A model generated the notes under the pieces. It did no database searches. It was not told the DNA's origin and saw only the letters and a program-made list of their open reading frames with translations. DNA of 64,000 bases from Leadbetterella sp964423865 (GTDB lineage: Bacteria; Bacteroidota; Bacteroidia; Cytophagales; Spirosomataceae): positions 1-64,000 of the forward strand of contig CAYRGN010000015.1 in assembly GCA_964423865.1 (NCBI GenBank), read 5' to 3'. Position numbers and translations under genes: made by a program. Each line of letters starts with the position of its first letter. Positions within the stretch are counted from its first letter, which is position 1. Shown one piece after another: positions 51,632 to 60,495 of the stretch.

Positions 51632-52399
51632 ATGACCTATAATTTCATCAAAATCCGGAAAGAAGGCCACATTTTTACCCTGACCCTCGCCCGGCCGGAA
51701 AAGCGGAATGCTTTTACACCCACTATGGTGAACGAAATGGATCATGCCCTGAAAGCCGCAAACGCGGATAAGGAAGTGCGGGTGGTGGTGATCGAGGCGG
51801 AAGGGCCGGTTTTTTGTGCGGGAATGGACCTTAAGGCTTTTACAGACCCGACCGCCGATCACCTTAACCCGGGTATTGTGAATCGTGACCTTTCGCTGGG
51901 TGAAGTGATGGCGCAGCTGAATAAACCTTCCGTGGCTTTAGTAGAAGGAAAGGTGATTGCGGGTGGCTTCCTGGTGGTGGCGGAATGTACTTTTGTGCTG
52001 GCCCGGCCCGAAGTGGAATTTTCGCTTCCGGAAGTGAAGATCGGTATTTTTCCTTTCCAGGTGCTGGCCTCCCTGCTGAAGATTATGCCGCAGAAGAAAG
52101 CCTTGCAGCTGTGTGTCTCCGGAGAGCCTTTCCCGGCCCGGCAGGCGCTGGAATGGGGAATCGTAGATAAACTGCTGGAAGAGGGCGTGGCCGGTCGCCT
52201 GATCAGTGGCTTGGCGGAGAATGCTCCGCTGGCCGTGACCCGGGGATTTGAGGTGCTCAAAGCCCTGGAAAATGTAAAGAAGGACGGACATTTCCGTTAT
52301 TTAAAAGGAGAATTGAGCCGGCTGCGCGATTCCCGGGATGCCCGTGAAGGGATCCAGGCACTTTTTGAAAAGCGGAAACCGGAATGGAAGAACGAGTAA
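51632..52399 (+). CDS. Enoyl-CoA hydratase/isomerase family protein
   Basis: A 255-residue crotonase-fold protein. It begins IRKEGHIFTLTLARPEKRNAFTP and has the oxyanion-hole strand VFCAGMDLKAF and VEGKVIAGGFLVVAECTFVLA. Relative to mitochondrial enoyl-CoA hydratase, the first catalytic Glu (in GGGCELA) is replaced by Leu while the second (in LPEVKIG) is kept. It may therefore be a 3-methylglutaconyl-CoA hydratase-like or isomerase-type member. It has its own promoter, 82 bp after HMG-CoA lyase, and completes the apparent leucine catabolism cluster. Confidence 0.87.
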   Translation: MTYNFIKIRKEGHIFTLTLARPEKRNAFTPTMVNEMDHALKAANADKEVRVVVIEAEGPVFCAGMDLKAFTDPTADHLNPGIVNRDLSLGEVMAQLNKPSVALVEGKVIAGGFLVVAECTFVLARPEVEFSLPEVKIGIFPFQVLASLLKIMPQKKALQLCVSGEPFPARQALEWGIVDKLLEEGVAGRLISGLAENAPLAVTRGFEVLKALENVKKDGHFRYLKGELSRLRDSRDAREGIQALFEKRKPEWKNE

Positions 52400-52585
52400 G
52401 TCTTTCGCTTTATTATCTGACAGTCGTGCAAAGTGGGGCCGGTATGCCGGATTTCTAAGAACTAATCGCTAATCGCTAACGGCTATTTTTTTGTATTTTT
52501 CGAAGAACTTTGGCGGTTCTGCCTTGCTATTATTGTATAAAAAGTAAAGATTTCGTATTTTAGTGGTTTCACAAGATCATACGGA

Positions 52586-54895
52586 ATGCTGTTTACTGTT
52601 ACATTAGGTTTAGTTACTGCGTGCCTCCTTGTTCCCTTCGGGAAATTTTTTAGAAACAATAGAAGTAGTCTGCTGGCCCTGGTGCCGGCCGTACTCTTTC
52701 TTTATTTTCTTCAAAGGATTCCGGAAGTCAGTGCAGGAAGGGTACTCTTCGAAAGCACGCCCTGGGTACCCGCCCTGGGGGTCAATCTGGGTTTTCGCCT
52801 CGATGGGCTCTCCCTGCTGTTTGCTTTACTGATTACAGGAATAGGTACCCTGATCTTTATTTATGCTTCGTCTTATTTAAAGGGAGACCGGTATATCGAC
52901 CGCTTTTTCGGTTACCTGCTCCTGTTCATGTCTTCTATGCTGGGGCTGGTGCTGGCCAATAACGTGATCCTCTTATTTATTTTCTGGGAACTCACCAGCA
53001 TCAGTTCGTATTACCTTATCGGTTTTAATAACCGGGAGGAGGAGTCGCGCAGGAGCGCCCTTACCGCCCTTTCCGTGACGGGACTGGGGGGCCTCATCTT
53101 GTTGGTTGCCCTGATCTGGATGGGTAGCCTGGCGGGTTCTTTCAGTATCGGAGATATTCTGAATCATGCGGGGGCCATCCGGGAGAACGCATTTTACCCG
53201 GCTATTCTCCTCCTGTTTCTGGCCGGCGCTTTTACCAAATCGGCACAGTTTCCCTTTCATTTCTGGTTGCCGGGCGCCATGAAAGCGCCTACGCCGGTTT
53301 CCGCTTACCTGCATTCGGCCACCATGGTCAAGGCCGGAATTTTTATCCTGGCCCGGTTTACACCCGTATTGGGCGATACCGCCCTCTGGCAGTGGTCGCT
53401 GATGGGCGTGGGCGGATTTACCATGGTGTATGCGTCCATTCTTTCCCTGTCTAAACGAGACCTGAAAGGGGTGTTGGCCTATTCCACCATCTCTGCTTTG
53501 GGTGTACTAACCTTTTTGCTGGGTATAGGTAGTAATTATGCTATTATTGCCGCTTGTGTCTTTTTACTGGCCCACGCCCTCTACAAGGCGCCTTTGTTCC
53601 TGGTGACGGGCATCATTGATCATGAAACCGGCACCCGTGATCTCACCCGTTTATCGGGTCTGGGGAAAGTTTTATGGCCGGTGGCGCTGGCGGGCGGTCT
53701 GGCCGCTCTTTCAGGCGCCGGGGTACCCCTGACCTTTGGGTTTATAGGCAAAGACCTGATTTACGAATCTACCCTGCATTACGAATCGGCCTGGGCCTGG
53801 TACCTGACGGGTATAGCCATTGTCACCAATATAGGCCTGGTAGCGGCGGCCCTGCTGGCCGGTATTAAACCTTTTGCCGGTAAAGTGCGGGAAGAGTTTC
53901 AGAAGGTACACCTTCCTTCTCCCCTGATGTGGGTGCCGCCCCTGTTGCTGGCCGTGCTGGGTGTGCTGGCGGGCATCTTTCCGGGGTGGACGGGCGCTTT
54001 ATTCACCGAAGCCGCCGTAAAGAGTATATTTCAACAGTATGTTCCGGTACAGCTGAAGATATGGCACGGGTTTAACCTGGTGCTGATGCTGAGCCTGGCC
54101 ACTTTGGCGGCGGGTACGGTGGTGTACCTGGTAAATACGCCCCGCTTCCGGAAGTCGGAGTTCATTACCGCCCTGGAACGGATCCGCCCGGGGGTGGTTT
54201 TCGGGAGAATGTATATCCGGACCAAGCAGGTGGCCTCGGCCTATACCAATTTTTTCCACGACGGTTACCTGAGGTCGTATATTATTAAAATCCTCCTGTT
54301 CGCAGAAGCCTTACTGATCTATGAGATCTGGCGGGGCGGATTTTTCACCATTGATTTCAGTAAGTTGTCACCCGTGCGGTTTTACGATATCGCCATTGTC
54401 TTTATCCTGGTAGGGGCCTTGTATAAGTCGCTTAAAACTTCCTCGCGACTTACCGCCGTGGTCTGTATGAGTATCGTGGGGTATGCTATTTGTTTGCTGT
54501 TTGTGACCTACAGCGCGCCTGACCTGGCCATGACCCAGTTTACCATCGATACCCTCACCGTGGTATTGTTTGTGCTGGTACTGTACCGCCTTCCGCCTTT
54601 CCTGAAAACCCGGAACGTGAAAGTCATGGTGCGTGACGCCAGCATTTCCATTGTTTTCGGGGTGCTGCTGGGCATTATCTGCCTCCGGGTGCTGATGGAA
54701 CCTACCCGGTACAACATCTCTGATTTTTATGCCAAATACGCCTATACGTTAGGCAAAGGAAGAAATGTAGTCAACGTGATCCTGGTAGATTTCAGAGGGT
54801 TTGATACCATGTTTGAAATTGTGGTGCTGAGTGTGGCCGCCATTGGCGTGTATAGTTTATTGAAATTACGATTAAAGGCATCCGAAAAAGAATAA
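52586..54895 (+). CDS. mrpA: Mrp Na+/H+ antiporter subunit A
   Basis: A 769-residue membrane protein with about 20 helices, homologous to complex I NuoL. Family features: VNLGFRLDGLSLLFALLITGIGTLI, the proton-antiporter segment SAQFPFHFWLPGAMKAPTPVSAYLHSATMVKAGIF, and a C-terminal MrpA-specific/DUF4040-like part (YSAPDLAMTQFTIDTLTVVLFVLVLYRLP). It is the largest proton/sodium-translocating subunit of the seven-protein complex and the first gene of the complete mrp operon. The 186-bp gap before it shows only short A+T-rich repeats. Confidence 0.95.
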   Translation: MLFTVTLGLVTACLLVPFGKFFRNNRSSLLALVPAVLFLYFLQRIPEVSAGRVLFESTPWVPALGVNLGFRLDGLSLLFALLITGIGTLIFIYASSYLKGDRYIDRFFGYLLLFMSSMLGLVLANNVILLFIFWELTSISSYYLIGFNNREEESRRSALTALSVTGLGGLILLVALIWMGSLAGSFSIGDILNHAGAIRENAFYPAILLLFLAGAFTKSAQFPFHFWLPGAMKAPTPVSAYLHSATMVKAGIFILARFTPVLGDTALWQWSLMGVGGFTMVYASILSLSKRDLKGVLAYSTISALGVLTFLLGIGSNYAIIAACVFLLAHALYKAPLFLVTGIIDHETGTRDLTRLSGLGKVLWPVALAGGLAALSGAGVPLTFGFIGKDLIYESTLHYESAWAWYLTGIAIVTNIGLVAAALLAGIKPFAGKVREEFQKVHLPSPLMWVPPLLLAVLGVLAGIFPGWTGALFTEAAVKSIFQQYVPVQLKIWHGFNLVLMLSLATLAAGTVVYLVNTPRFRKSEFITALERIRPGVVFGRMYIRTKQVASAYTNFFHDGYLRSYIIKILLFAEALLIYEIWRGGFFTIDFSKLSPVRFYDIAIVFILVGALYKSLKTSSRLTAVVCMSIVGYAICLLFVTYSAPDLAMTQFTIDTLTVVLFVLVLYRLPPFLKTRNVKVMVRDASISIVFGVLLGIICLRVLMEPTRYNISDFYAKYAYTLGKGRNVVNVILVDFRGFDTMFEIVVLSVAAIGVYSLLKLRLKASEKE

Positions 54896-54899
54896 CATT

Positions 54900-55313
54900 A
54901 TGAGAAGTACGATTTTACAAACGGCATCGCAATACCTGCTCCCTATTCTGTTGCTGTTTTCCTTTTTCCTGCTTATCCGAGGGCATTATTCTCCGGGAGG
55001 GGGCTTTGTGGGAGGACTGGTCGCCTCCATCGCCTTTGTGCTGCATAGTTTTGCCAACGGCGTGGAAAACACCATGCGCATTATCCGGTATAAGCCGCTT
55101 TCTCTGATTCCGATCGGACTGGGTTTGTCTACAGCCAGCATGCTGGTTCCCCTGTTTTTCGGGAAGCCGGTCATGACATCACTCTGGATTCCCGAGCAGC
55201 TTCCGGTGTTTGGTAGTGTGGGTACTACCCTGTTTTTTGACGCCGGAATCTATTTGCTGGTGGTGGGGGTAGTGCTGACCATCATTTTTACCATATCCTT
55301 ATTTTCAGAATAA
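54900..55313 (+). CDS. mrpB: Mrp Na+/H+ antiporter subunit B
   Basis: A 137-residue MnhB-family membrane protein with four helices. The conserved segment LLIRGHYSPGGGFVGGLVAS is diagnostic for MrpB. It begins 4 bp after mrpA and precedes mrpC by 3 bp. Confidence 0.95.
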   Translation: MRSTILQTASQYLLPILLLFSFFLLIRGHYSPGGGFVGGLVASIAFVLHSFANGVENTMRIIRYKPLSLIPIGLGLSTASMLVPLFFGKPVMTSLWIPEQLPVFGSVGTTLFFDAGIYLLVVGVVLTIIFTISLFSE

Positions 55314-55316
55314 ATT

Positions 55317-55673
55317 ATGGAACTGGTTCTAGTAGGTCTTATTGTGATTTTGTATGCCAGTGGCATGTACATGATACTCCGGCGGAGTATGGTGAAGCTG
55401 CTGCTGGGCATTATGCTCCTGGGCAATGCCACCAATATTCTTATTTTTTTACTGGGAAACCTCACGGCGGGAAAGCCACCCGTGATTCCTCCCGATATGA
55501 AAGTTTTTACCGACATCTATGCCGACCCCATTCCCCAGGCGCTGATCCTGACCGCCATTGTGATCAGCTTTGGTTTAACGGCTTTTGCTATTGTATTGCT
55601 GAAAAGAGTGTATGTGCTGGTAGACTCGGATGACCTTGACGACCTCAATACCCCGGAAGAAGAAGATATATGA
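55317..55673 (+). CDS. mrpC: Mrp Na+/H+ antiporter subunit C
   Basis: A 118-residue NuoK-like subunit with three helices: SGMYMILRRSMVKLLLGIMLLGNATNILIF is the conserved core and DPIPQALILTAIVISFGLTAFAIVL the last helix. The acidic tail (DSDDLDDLNTPEEEDI) overlaps mrpD by 4 bp. Confidence 0.95.
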   Translation: MELVLVGLIVILYASGMYMILRRSMVKLLLGIMLLGNATNILIFLLGNLTAGKPPVIPPDMKVFTDIYADPIPQALILTAIVISFGLTAFAIVLLKRVYVLVDSDDLDDLNTPEEEDI

Positions 55674-57169
55674 CAGATAACAGTATCATAGGAACCCTCC
55701 TGATCCACCTGCTGGCGGCTGTATTGCAGCTGGCTTTATGGCGCAAGACCGTTTCCCAGCGTTATATCAGTGTGATAGCCGCTTTTTTGGGCCTGATCTC
55801 GGCGGCCGTATTATTTTACAAGGTACATTCCGGAGGAATACTCATCATGAACGCCGCCAACTGGCGCGCACCTTTTGGTATCGTGTTTGTTGCCGACCTA
55901 TTCAGCAGTTCCCTGGTGCTGATTACGGCCATTGCCTCCCTCGCCGTATCGATCTTTTCCGCGGCGGGTATTAACCGGGCCCGTATGCTTTACGGGTACT
56001 TCCCCATCTTCCATTTCCTGGTAATGGGACTGAACGGGGCTTTCCTGACGGGAGATATATTCAACCTCTACGTTTGGTTTGAGGTGATTATTATTTCTTC
56101 ATTTGTATTGATGACCCTCGGCGGGCGCAAAGCCCAGCTGGAGGGCGCCGTGAAGTACATGGCCCTCAATATCCTGGCGTCCATGTTTTTCCTGACCGGC
56201 ATCGGGATTCTTTACGGCATGACCGGCTCGCTCAACATGGCCGACCTCGCCCTCAGGATTCCCAAAGTACAGAACCAGTCGCTGATCAACCTTACTTCCG
56301 TTTTCTTTCTCCTGGGTTTCGGGATAAAATCAGCGGTTTTTCCCCTGTACTTCTGGCTGCCGTCTTCTTACCATACTCCGCCCTCGGCCGTGGCCGCTAC
56401 GTTCGGAGGGTTACTGACCAAGGTAGGGATTTACGCCTTGTTTCGTGTTTTTACCCTGCTTTTCACGCCTGACGATAATCTGAAAAACCTCTTGGTGGTG
56501 ATTGCCGTATTTACGATTGTCACCGGGATGTTCAGCGCCTTGATCAAAGACAATATCCGGAGGCTTTTCTCCTCGCTTATTGTGTGTCACATCGGCTTTA
56601 TGGTGGGCGGTCTGGGCCTGTATACCAAGGTGGCCATGATGGGGGCCGTCTTTTATCTTTTCCACGATATCCTGGTGAAAACCAACATGTTTCTTATTGC
56701 CGGGCTGATTCGCCAGCTCCGGGGATCCATGAATTTGAAATTATTGGGGGGCATTTACGGACAATATCCCAAAATCTCCCTGGTGATCGCCCTGGTCCTG
56801 TTTTCCCTGGTAGGAGTACCCCCTTTGTCGGGATTCTGGCCGAAAATCTACCTGATCGAAGGCGGTATTGATGCCGGGAAGTTCTTGCTGGTGGCTACCA
56901 TCATTATCGGTAGTTTTATCACCCTGTTTGTGATTGCAAGGATGTGGTCGGAAGCCTTCTGGAAAGACCCTTCCGGCGATGAGCGTATACAGGATACCTT
57001 CGCTTCCTTGTCGCCGGCGAAAAAGACATTCCTGGTATTGCCGGTAGTTATATTGTGTTTTTGTAGTGTGATGATCGGGCTTGACGCCCAATTTGTGATT
57101 GAGGTGGTCGACCGGATCACGGACGAAATGATCAATACCGCACCGTACATCAAAGCGGTGCTGGGTTAA
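55670..57169 (+). CDS. mrpD: Mrp Na+/H+ antiporter subunit D
   Basis: A 499-residue NuoM/N-like proton-translocating subunit with about 14 helices. Conserved parts are ENLYVWFEV-like FNLYVWFEVIIISSFVL, FGIKSAVFPLYFWLPSSYHTPPSAVAATFGGLLTKVGIYAL (lysine in the channel) and LVGVPPLSGFWPKIYLI. The ATG overlaps mrpC (ATGA). It pairs with MrpA in ion exchange. Confidence 0.95.
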   Translation: MTDNSIIGTLLIHLLAAVLQLALWRKTVSQRYISVIAAFLGLISAAVLFYKVHSGGILIMNAANWRAPFGIVFVADLFSSSLVLITAIASLAVSIFSAAGINRARMLYGYFPIFHFLVMGLNGAFLTGDIFNLYVWFEVIIISSFVLMTLGGRKAQLEGAVKYMALNILASMFFLTGIGILYGMTGSLNMADLALRIPKVQNQSLINLTSVFFLLGFGIKSAVFPLYFWLPSSYHTPPSAVAATFGGLLTKVGIYALFRVFTLLFTPDDNLKNLLVVIAVFTIVTGMFSALIKDNIRRLFSSLIVCHIGFMVGGLGLYTKVAMMGAVFYLFHDILVKTNMFLIAGLIRQLRGSMNLKLLGGIYGQYPKISLVIALVLFSLVGVPPLSGFWPKIYLIEGGIDAGKFLLVATIIIGSFITLFVIARMWSEAFWKDPSGDERIQDTFASLSPAKKTFLVLPVVILCFCSVMIGLDAQFVIEVVDRITDEMINTAPYIKAVLG

Positions 57170-57181
57170 TATAGTTGAACT

Positions 57182-57658
57182 ATGGTTAAACAGTTTTTAA
57201 TGAACCTGCTGCTGGCCTTCATCTGGGTGGCCTTGACAGGGGCTTTGTATTATTCCAACTTCCTGTTCGGTTTCCTGGTAGGGTTCGGTATCCTCTGGAT
57301 TATGAACAGGGCCGAAGAAGATAAGCGCTACTTTACGCGGGTACCCAAGATTATTTACCTTGCGCTCTATTTTTTTTACCTAATGATCAGGGCCAATATA
57401 CAGGTGGCGTACGACGTAATCACCCCCCGGTATTTTTTCAAGCCGGGAATTGTGAAATACCCCATGAACGCCAGCAGCGACCTGGAGATCAATCTGCTCT
57501 CTACCATGATCTCCCTCACGCCCGGTACGCTTATCCTGGATATCAGTGAAGATAAAAAAACACTTTTTATTCATGTCATGTACCTGAAAAATAAACGTAC
57601 CTTTATAAAAGAAACGAAAGAAGGGATTGAACGCCGCTTACTGGAAATACTGAGATGA
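57182..57658 (+). CDS. mrpE: Mrp Na+/H+ antiporter subunit E
   Basis: A 158-residue MnhE family protein with two N-terminal helices and a soluble C-terminal domain with the conserved block NLLSTMISLTPGTLILDISEDKKTLFIHVMYL. The 3' end overlaps mrpF by 4 bp. Confidence 0.95.
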   Translation: MVKQFLMNLLLAFIWVALTGALYYSNFLFGFLVGFGILWIMNRAEEDKRYFTRVPKIIYLALYFFYLMIRANIQVAYDVITPRYFFKPGIVKYPMNASSDLEINLLSTMISLTPGTLILDISEDKKTLFIHVMYLKNKRTFIKETKEGIERRLLEILR

Positions 57659-57921
57659 CATTATACAATTACCTCGACTATGTGATTTTACCGCTGCTGT
57701 CGGTTTCTATGCTGCTGACGTTTATTCGTTTTGTAAAGGGACCGCGCGTGGTAGACCGCGTAATTGCCCTTGACCTGATCATCACCACGGGTATCGGGTT
57801 TATTACCGTATTCAGTATCCGTTCCGGGAAAGAACTGTTCCTGGATGTGGCCATGATCCTGGCCCTGATCGCGTTTTTGAGTACGGTCGCGTTTTCGTAT
57901 TACCTCGAAAAGAAGGGATAG
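57655..57921 (+). CDS. mrpF: Mrp Na+/H+ antiporter subunit F
   Basis: An 88-residue three-helix MnhF subunit with the conserved FVKGPRVVDRVIALDLI motif and DVAMILALIAFLSTVAF. It overlaps mrpE by 4 bp. The gap to mrpG holds an array of 7-bp units. Confidence 0.95.
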   Translation: MTLYNYLDYVILPLLSVSMLLTFIRFVKGPRVVDRVIALDLIITTGIGFITVFSIRSGKELFLDVAMILALIAFLSTVAFSYYLEKKG

Positions 57922-57932
57922 GTTTTTTTAAT

Positions 57933-57989
57933 CAGCTCATAGCTCATAGCCGTCGCCCGGCTGACTGCTGATAGCTGAAGGCTGAAAGC
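57933..57989 (+). repeat. Heptamer repeat array between mrpF and mrpG
   Basis: Two AGCTCAT units (57934-57947) and four units of related type (GGCTGAC, TGCTGAT, AGCTGAA, GGCTGAA; 57959-57986) flank a small inverted pair AGCCG/CGGCT (57948-57952, 57958-57962). This is a degenerate member of the same class as the arrays at 7565 and 59444. Confidence 0.8.
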
Positions 57990-58004
57990 AAAAATTTTAT
58001 ACAC

Positions 58005-58391
58005 ATGAAAGAGATTATTCTGATTCTGTTTTGTACGATAGGCACGTTGGCTATCCTGTTCGCGTCTATTGGCATCTTGCGCATGCCTGACTTTTTTCTG
58101 AGGTTATCTGTAACCGTAAAGGCCTCTACTTTGGGTGTGGGTTTCCTGCTGGCCGCCGCTGCCATGGTATTTCCCGAAGTATTCGTAACCACGAAGGCCA
58201 TTGCCATCGGCTTTTTTCTCCTGCTGACCACACCGGTAGCGGCCCACATGATTGGGCGGGTATCGTATGTGTCGGGCATCGCCCTCTGGAAGGGCACCCA
58301 GCTGGACGAGCTGGACGGTATGTATGACGAAGAACACAACCTGAAAAGTGAGAGTGCAAAGGCCTCTTTCAGGGAAAAGGAAACTACGTGA
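58005..58391 (+). CDS. mrpG: Mrp Na+/H+ antiporter subunit G
   Basis: A 128-residue three-helix MnhG subunit: GTLAILFASIGILRMPDFFLRLSVTVKASTLGVG is the conserved core and LLTTPVAAHMIGRVSY the last helix, with an acidic cytoplasmic tail. It is the last gene of the operon, separated from mrpF by 83 bp of repeats. With it, all seven mrp subunits are present in canonical order. Confidence 0.95.
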   Translation: MKEIILILFCTIGTLAILFASIGILRMPDFFLRLSVTVKASTLGVGFLLAAAAMVFPEVFVTTKAIAIGFFLLLTTPVAAHMIGRVSYVSGIALWKGTQLDELDGMYDEEHNLKSESAKASFREKETT

Positions 58392-58450
58392 GCGGGTTCC
58401 CGTCTTTGTGGAGGCAGACCGGTGACGCAAAGTATAGCGGAGCCGGATTT

Positions 58451-58479
58451 TTTGTTTCCGTATATATCCCTTATTTTTG
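58451..58479 (+). promoter_or_regulatory. Promoter of the siderophore uptake genes
   Basis: TTTG at 58451-58454, a 17-bp spacer and TATTTTTG at 58472-58479 match the Bacteroidota -33/-7 consensus; the TTG start codon follows 24 bp later. No clear Fur box is visible. Confidence 0.65.
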
Positions 58480-58503
58480 TTTCTTATTTAGATTTAGTAT
58501 AAA

Positions 58504-59445
58504 TTGAAACTGACGGGATACCTGATAGTAGTGGTGATAGTGGCAGGCATTTCTGTCTTCATTGGGGTGAAGGATATTGCGGTAACCGACATTTTTCGTC
58601 CGGACGCAGAACAGAAGCTGATTCTTACGGTAAGCCGCATACCCCGTACCATCTCCCTGATCCTGGCGGGCATAGGGTTAAGTGTTTCCGGCCTTATTCT
58701 CCAGCAGATTACCCAGAATAAATTTGTGTCGCCCACTACTGCCGGTACCCTCGATGCCGCCAAACTGGGTTTGCTGATCGCCTTTCTCCTGGCGCCTCAG
58801 AGCAGCTTGTTTAACCGGGCCCTGATGGCCTTTGTCTTTACCTTCGCTTCCAGCCTGATCTTCCTGAGCATCACCGACCGGATACGGTACCGGAACATTA
58901 TTTTTGTGCCTTTGGTCGGGATCATTTTCGGTAATATTCTCGGCTCGGTAGCGTCTTTCTTTGCTTACCGGTATGACATTGTACAGAACGTGAATTCCTG
59001 GCTGGTGGGCGATTTTTCTTCCGTCTTGAAAGGCAATTACGAAGTGCTGTATATCTCGCTTCCGGCCATTGCCCTTACCTATTTTTACGCCAATAAATTT
59101 ACGGTGGTAGGCATGGGAGAGGCGTTTTCCAGGAACCTGGGCCTGAATTACAGGCAGGTGGTGAACCTGGGGCTATTTTGTGTTTCGCTGACGGTGAGTG
59201 TGGTGGTGATTACGGTAGGAGCCATTCCTTTCCTGGGTTTGGTGGTACCCAATATTATCAGTCTTATTTATGGCGATAACCTGAGGAAGACCTTGCCTTA
59301 TACCGCGTTTTTCGGGGCTTTGTTTCTGCTGGTCTGCGATATCGCCGGTCGGCTGATCATGTTTCCTTTCGAGGTGCCGATAGGGGTGGTAGTGGGCATA
59401 GTGGGAGGTATATTGTTTCTGCTATTGTTGCTTAGGAGAAGTTAG
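58504..59445 (+). CDS. Iron-siderophore ABC transporter permease (first)
   Basis: A 313-residue FecCD/BtuC-family permease with about nine helices. Conserved blocks are SRIPRTISLILAGIGLSVSGLILQQITQNKFVSPTT and GAIPFLGLVVPNIISLIYGDNLRKTLPYTAFFGA (ATPase-contact loop). An in-frame TAG lies three codons upstream, so TTG 58504 is the earliest start possible. The overall set resembles the YclNOPQ/CeuBCDE class for catecholate-type siderophores. The stop codon lies inside the heptamer array that follows. Confidence 0.9.
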   Translation: MKLTGYLIVVVIVAGISVFIGVKDIAVTDIFRPDAEQKLILTVSRIPRTISLILAGIGLSVSGLILQQITQNKFVSPTTAGTLDAAKLGLLIAFLLAPQSSLFNRALMAFVFTFASSLIFLSITDRIRYRNIIFVPLVGIIFGNILGSVASFFAYRYDIVQNVNSWLVGDFSSVLKGNYEVLYISLPAIALTYFYANKFTVVGMGEAFSRNLGLNYRQVVNLGLFCVSLTVSVVVITVGAIPFLGLVVPNIISLIYGDNLRKTLPYTAFFGALFLLVCDIAGRLIMFPFEVPIGVVVGIVGGILFLLLLLRRS

Positions 59446-59534
59446 CTCACAGCTCAAGGCTCAAGGCTCAAGGCTCAAGGCTCAAAGCTCACAGCTCACA
59501 GCTCAAAGCTCACGGCTCAAAGCTCAAAGCTCAA
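59444..59534 (+). repeat. Tandem heptamer array (13 units) between the permease genes
   Basis: Thirteen consecutive 7-bp units of the form RGCTCAM (AGCTCAC, AGCTCAA, GGCTCAA) occupy exactly 91 bp. The first unit begins inside the TAG stop codon of the first permease and the last ends 10 bp before the second permease ATG. Confidence 0.92.
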
Positions 59535-59544
59535 TACATTGTAA

Positions 59545-60495
59545 ATGAAAAAAGAACTTATCCGAATAACCGTTTTACTGCTCCTGGTGATGGCCGTGGT
59601 GGGGATATTCCTTTTTCATGACCTGAGAGGAAACACGGGTTACATACTGGAGAGGCGTCTGTGGAAGATTGCGGCGCTTTTGCTGGTAGCCTGGAGCATA
59701 GGGTATTCGTCACTTGTTTTTCAGACCCTGACCGGTAACCGCATCCTGACCCCGGCCATCATGGGGTTTGAGGCGGTGTACCTTTTGTTCCAGACGCTCA
59801 TTGTGTTTGTGTACGGCGATAAAACGTTCCGGGTGCTGACAGAATCCCATAATTTCGGGTGGTCTATACTGATGATGCTGGGATTTGCCGTGCTGATTTA
59901 TCTCTTCGTATTCCGGAAAGAGAAAAACAATATGTATTTTCTTCTCCTGACAGGGCTTATTCTCGGCACACTGTTCAGCACCCTCAGCGCTTTTGTTCAG
60001 ATGCTGCTCGACCCCAACGAGTTTTCACTTATGGAAGCCCGGATTTTCGCTTCGTTTAACCGGATGAACAGCGATCTTCTCGCTTATGCGGCAGGAGCTT
60101 GCGGCCTGATGATGGTGCCGGCCCTGCGTTACCACAAGTACCTCGATGTGCTGGCCCTGGGCCGTGAACAGGCCATCAACCTCGGCGTAAATTATAACCG
60201 GGTAGTTTTGACGTTCCTGTTTATTATTACGGTGCTGGTGTCGGTCTCTACGGCGCTGGTGGGCCCCATTACTTTTTTCGGTATCCTGGTGACCAATCTC
60301 ACCTACGAGCTGTTTAAAACCCACCGGCATTCGGTCTTGCTGCCTGCCTGCGTACTTATTTCCTGCATTACCCTGGTGGCGGGGCAGTTCCTGGTAGAAC
60401 GGGTGTTCAATATGACCACCACCATCAGTATTTTGATCAATTTTATAGGCGGATTATATTTCCTGTACATCCTTTTAACCGCTAAAAAGTTATGA
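59545..60495 (+). CDS. Iron-siderophore ABC transporter permease (second)
   Basis: A 316-residue FecCD-family permease with about nine helices; LLVAWSIGYSSLVFQTLTGNRILTPAIMGFEAVYLLFQ and GPITFFGILVTNLTYELFKTHRHSVLLPACVLISC are the family blocks. It would form the heterodimeric channel with the first permease. It overlaps the ATPase gene by 4 bp. Confidence 0.9.
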   Translation: MKKELIRITVLLLLVMAVVGIFLFHDLRGNTGYILERRLWKIAALLLVAWSIGYSSLVFQTLTGNRILTPAIMGFEAVYLLFQTLIVFVYGDKTFRVLTESHNFGWSILMMLGFAVLIYLFVFRKEKNNMYFLLLTGLILGTLFSTLSAFVQMLLDPNEFSLMEARIFASFNRMNSDLLAYAAGACGLMMVPALRYHKYLDVLALGREQAINLGVNYNRVVLTFLFIITVLVSVSTALVGPITFFGILVTNLTYELFKTHRHSVLLPACVLISCITLVAGQFLVERVFNMTTTISILINFIGGLYFLYILLTAKKL

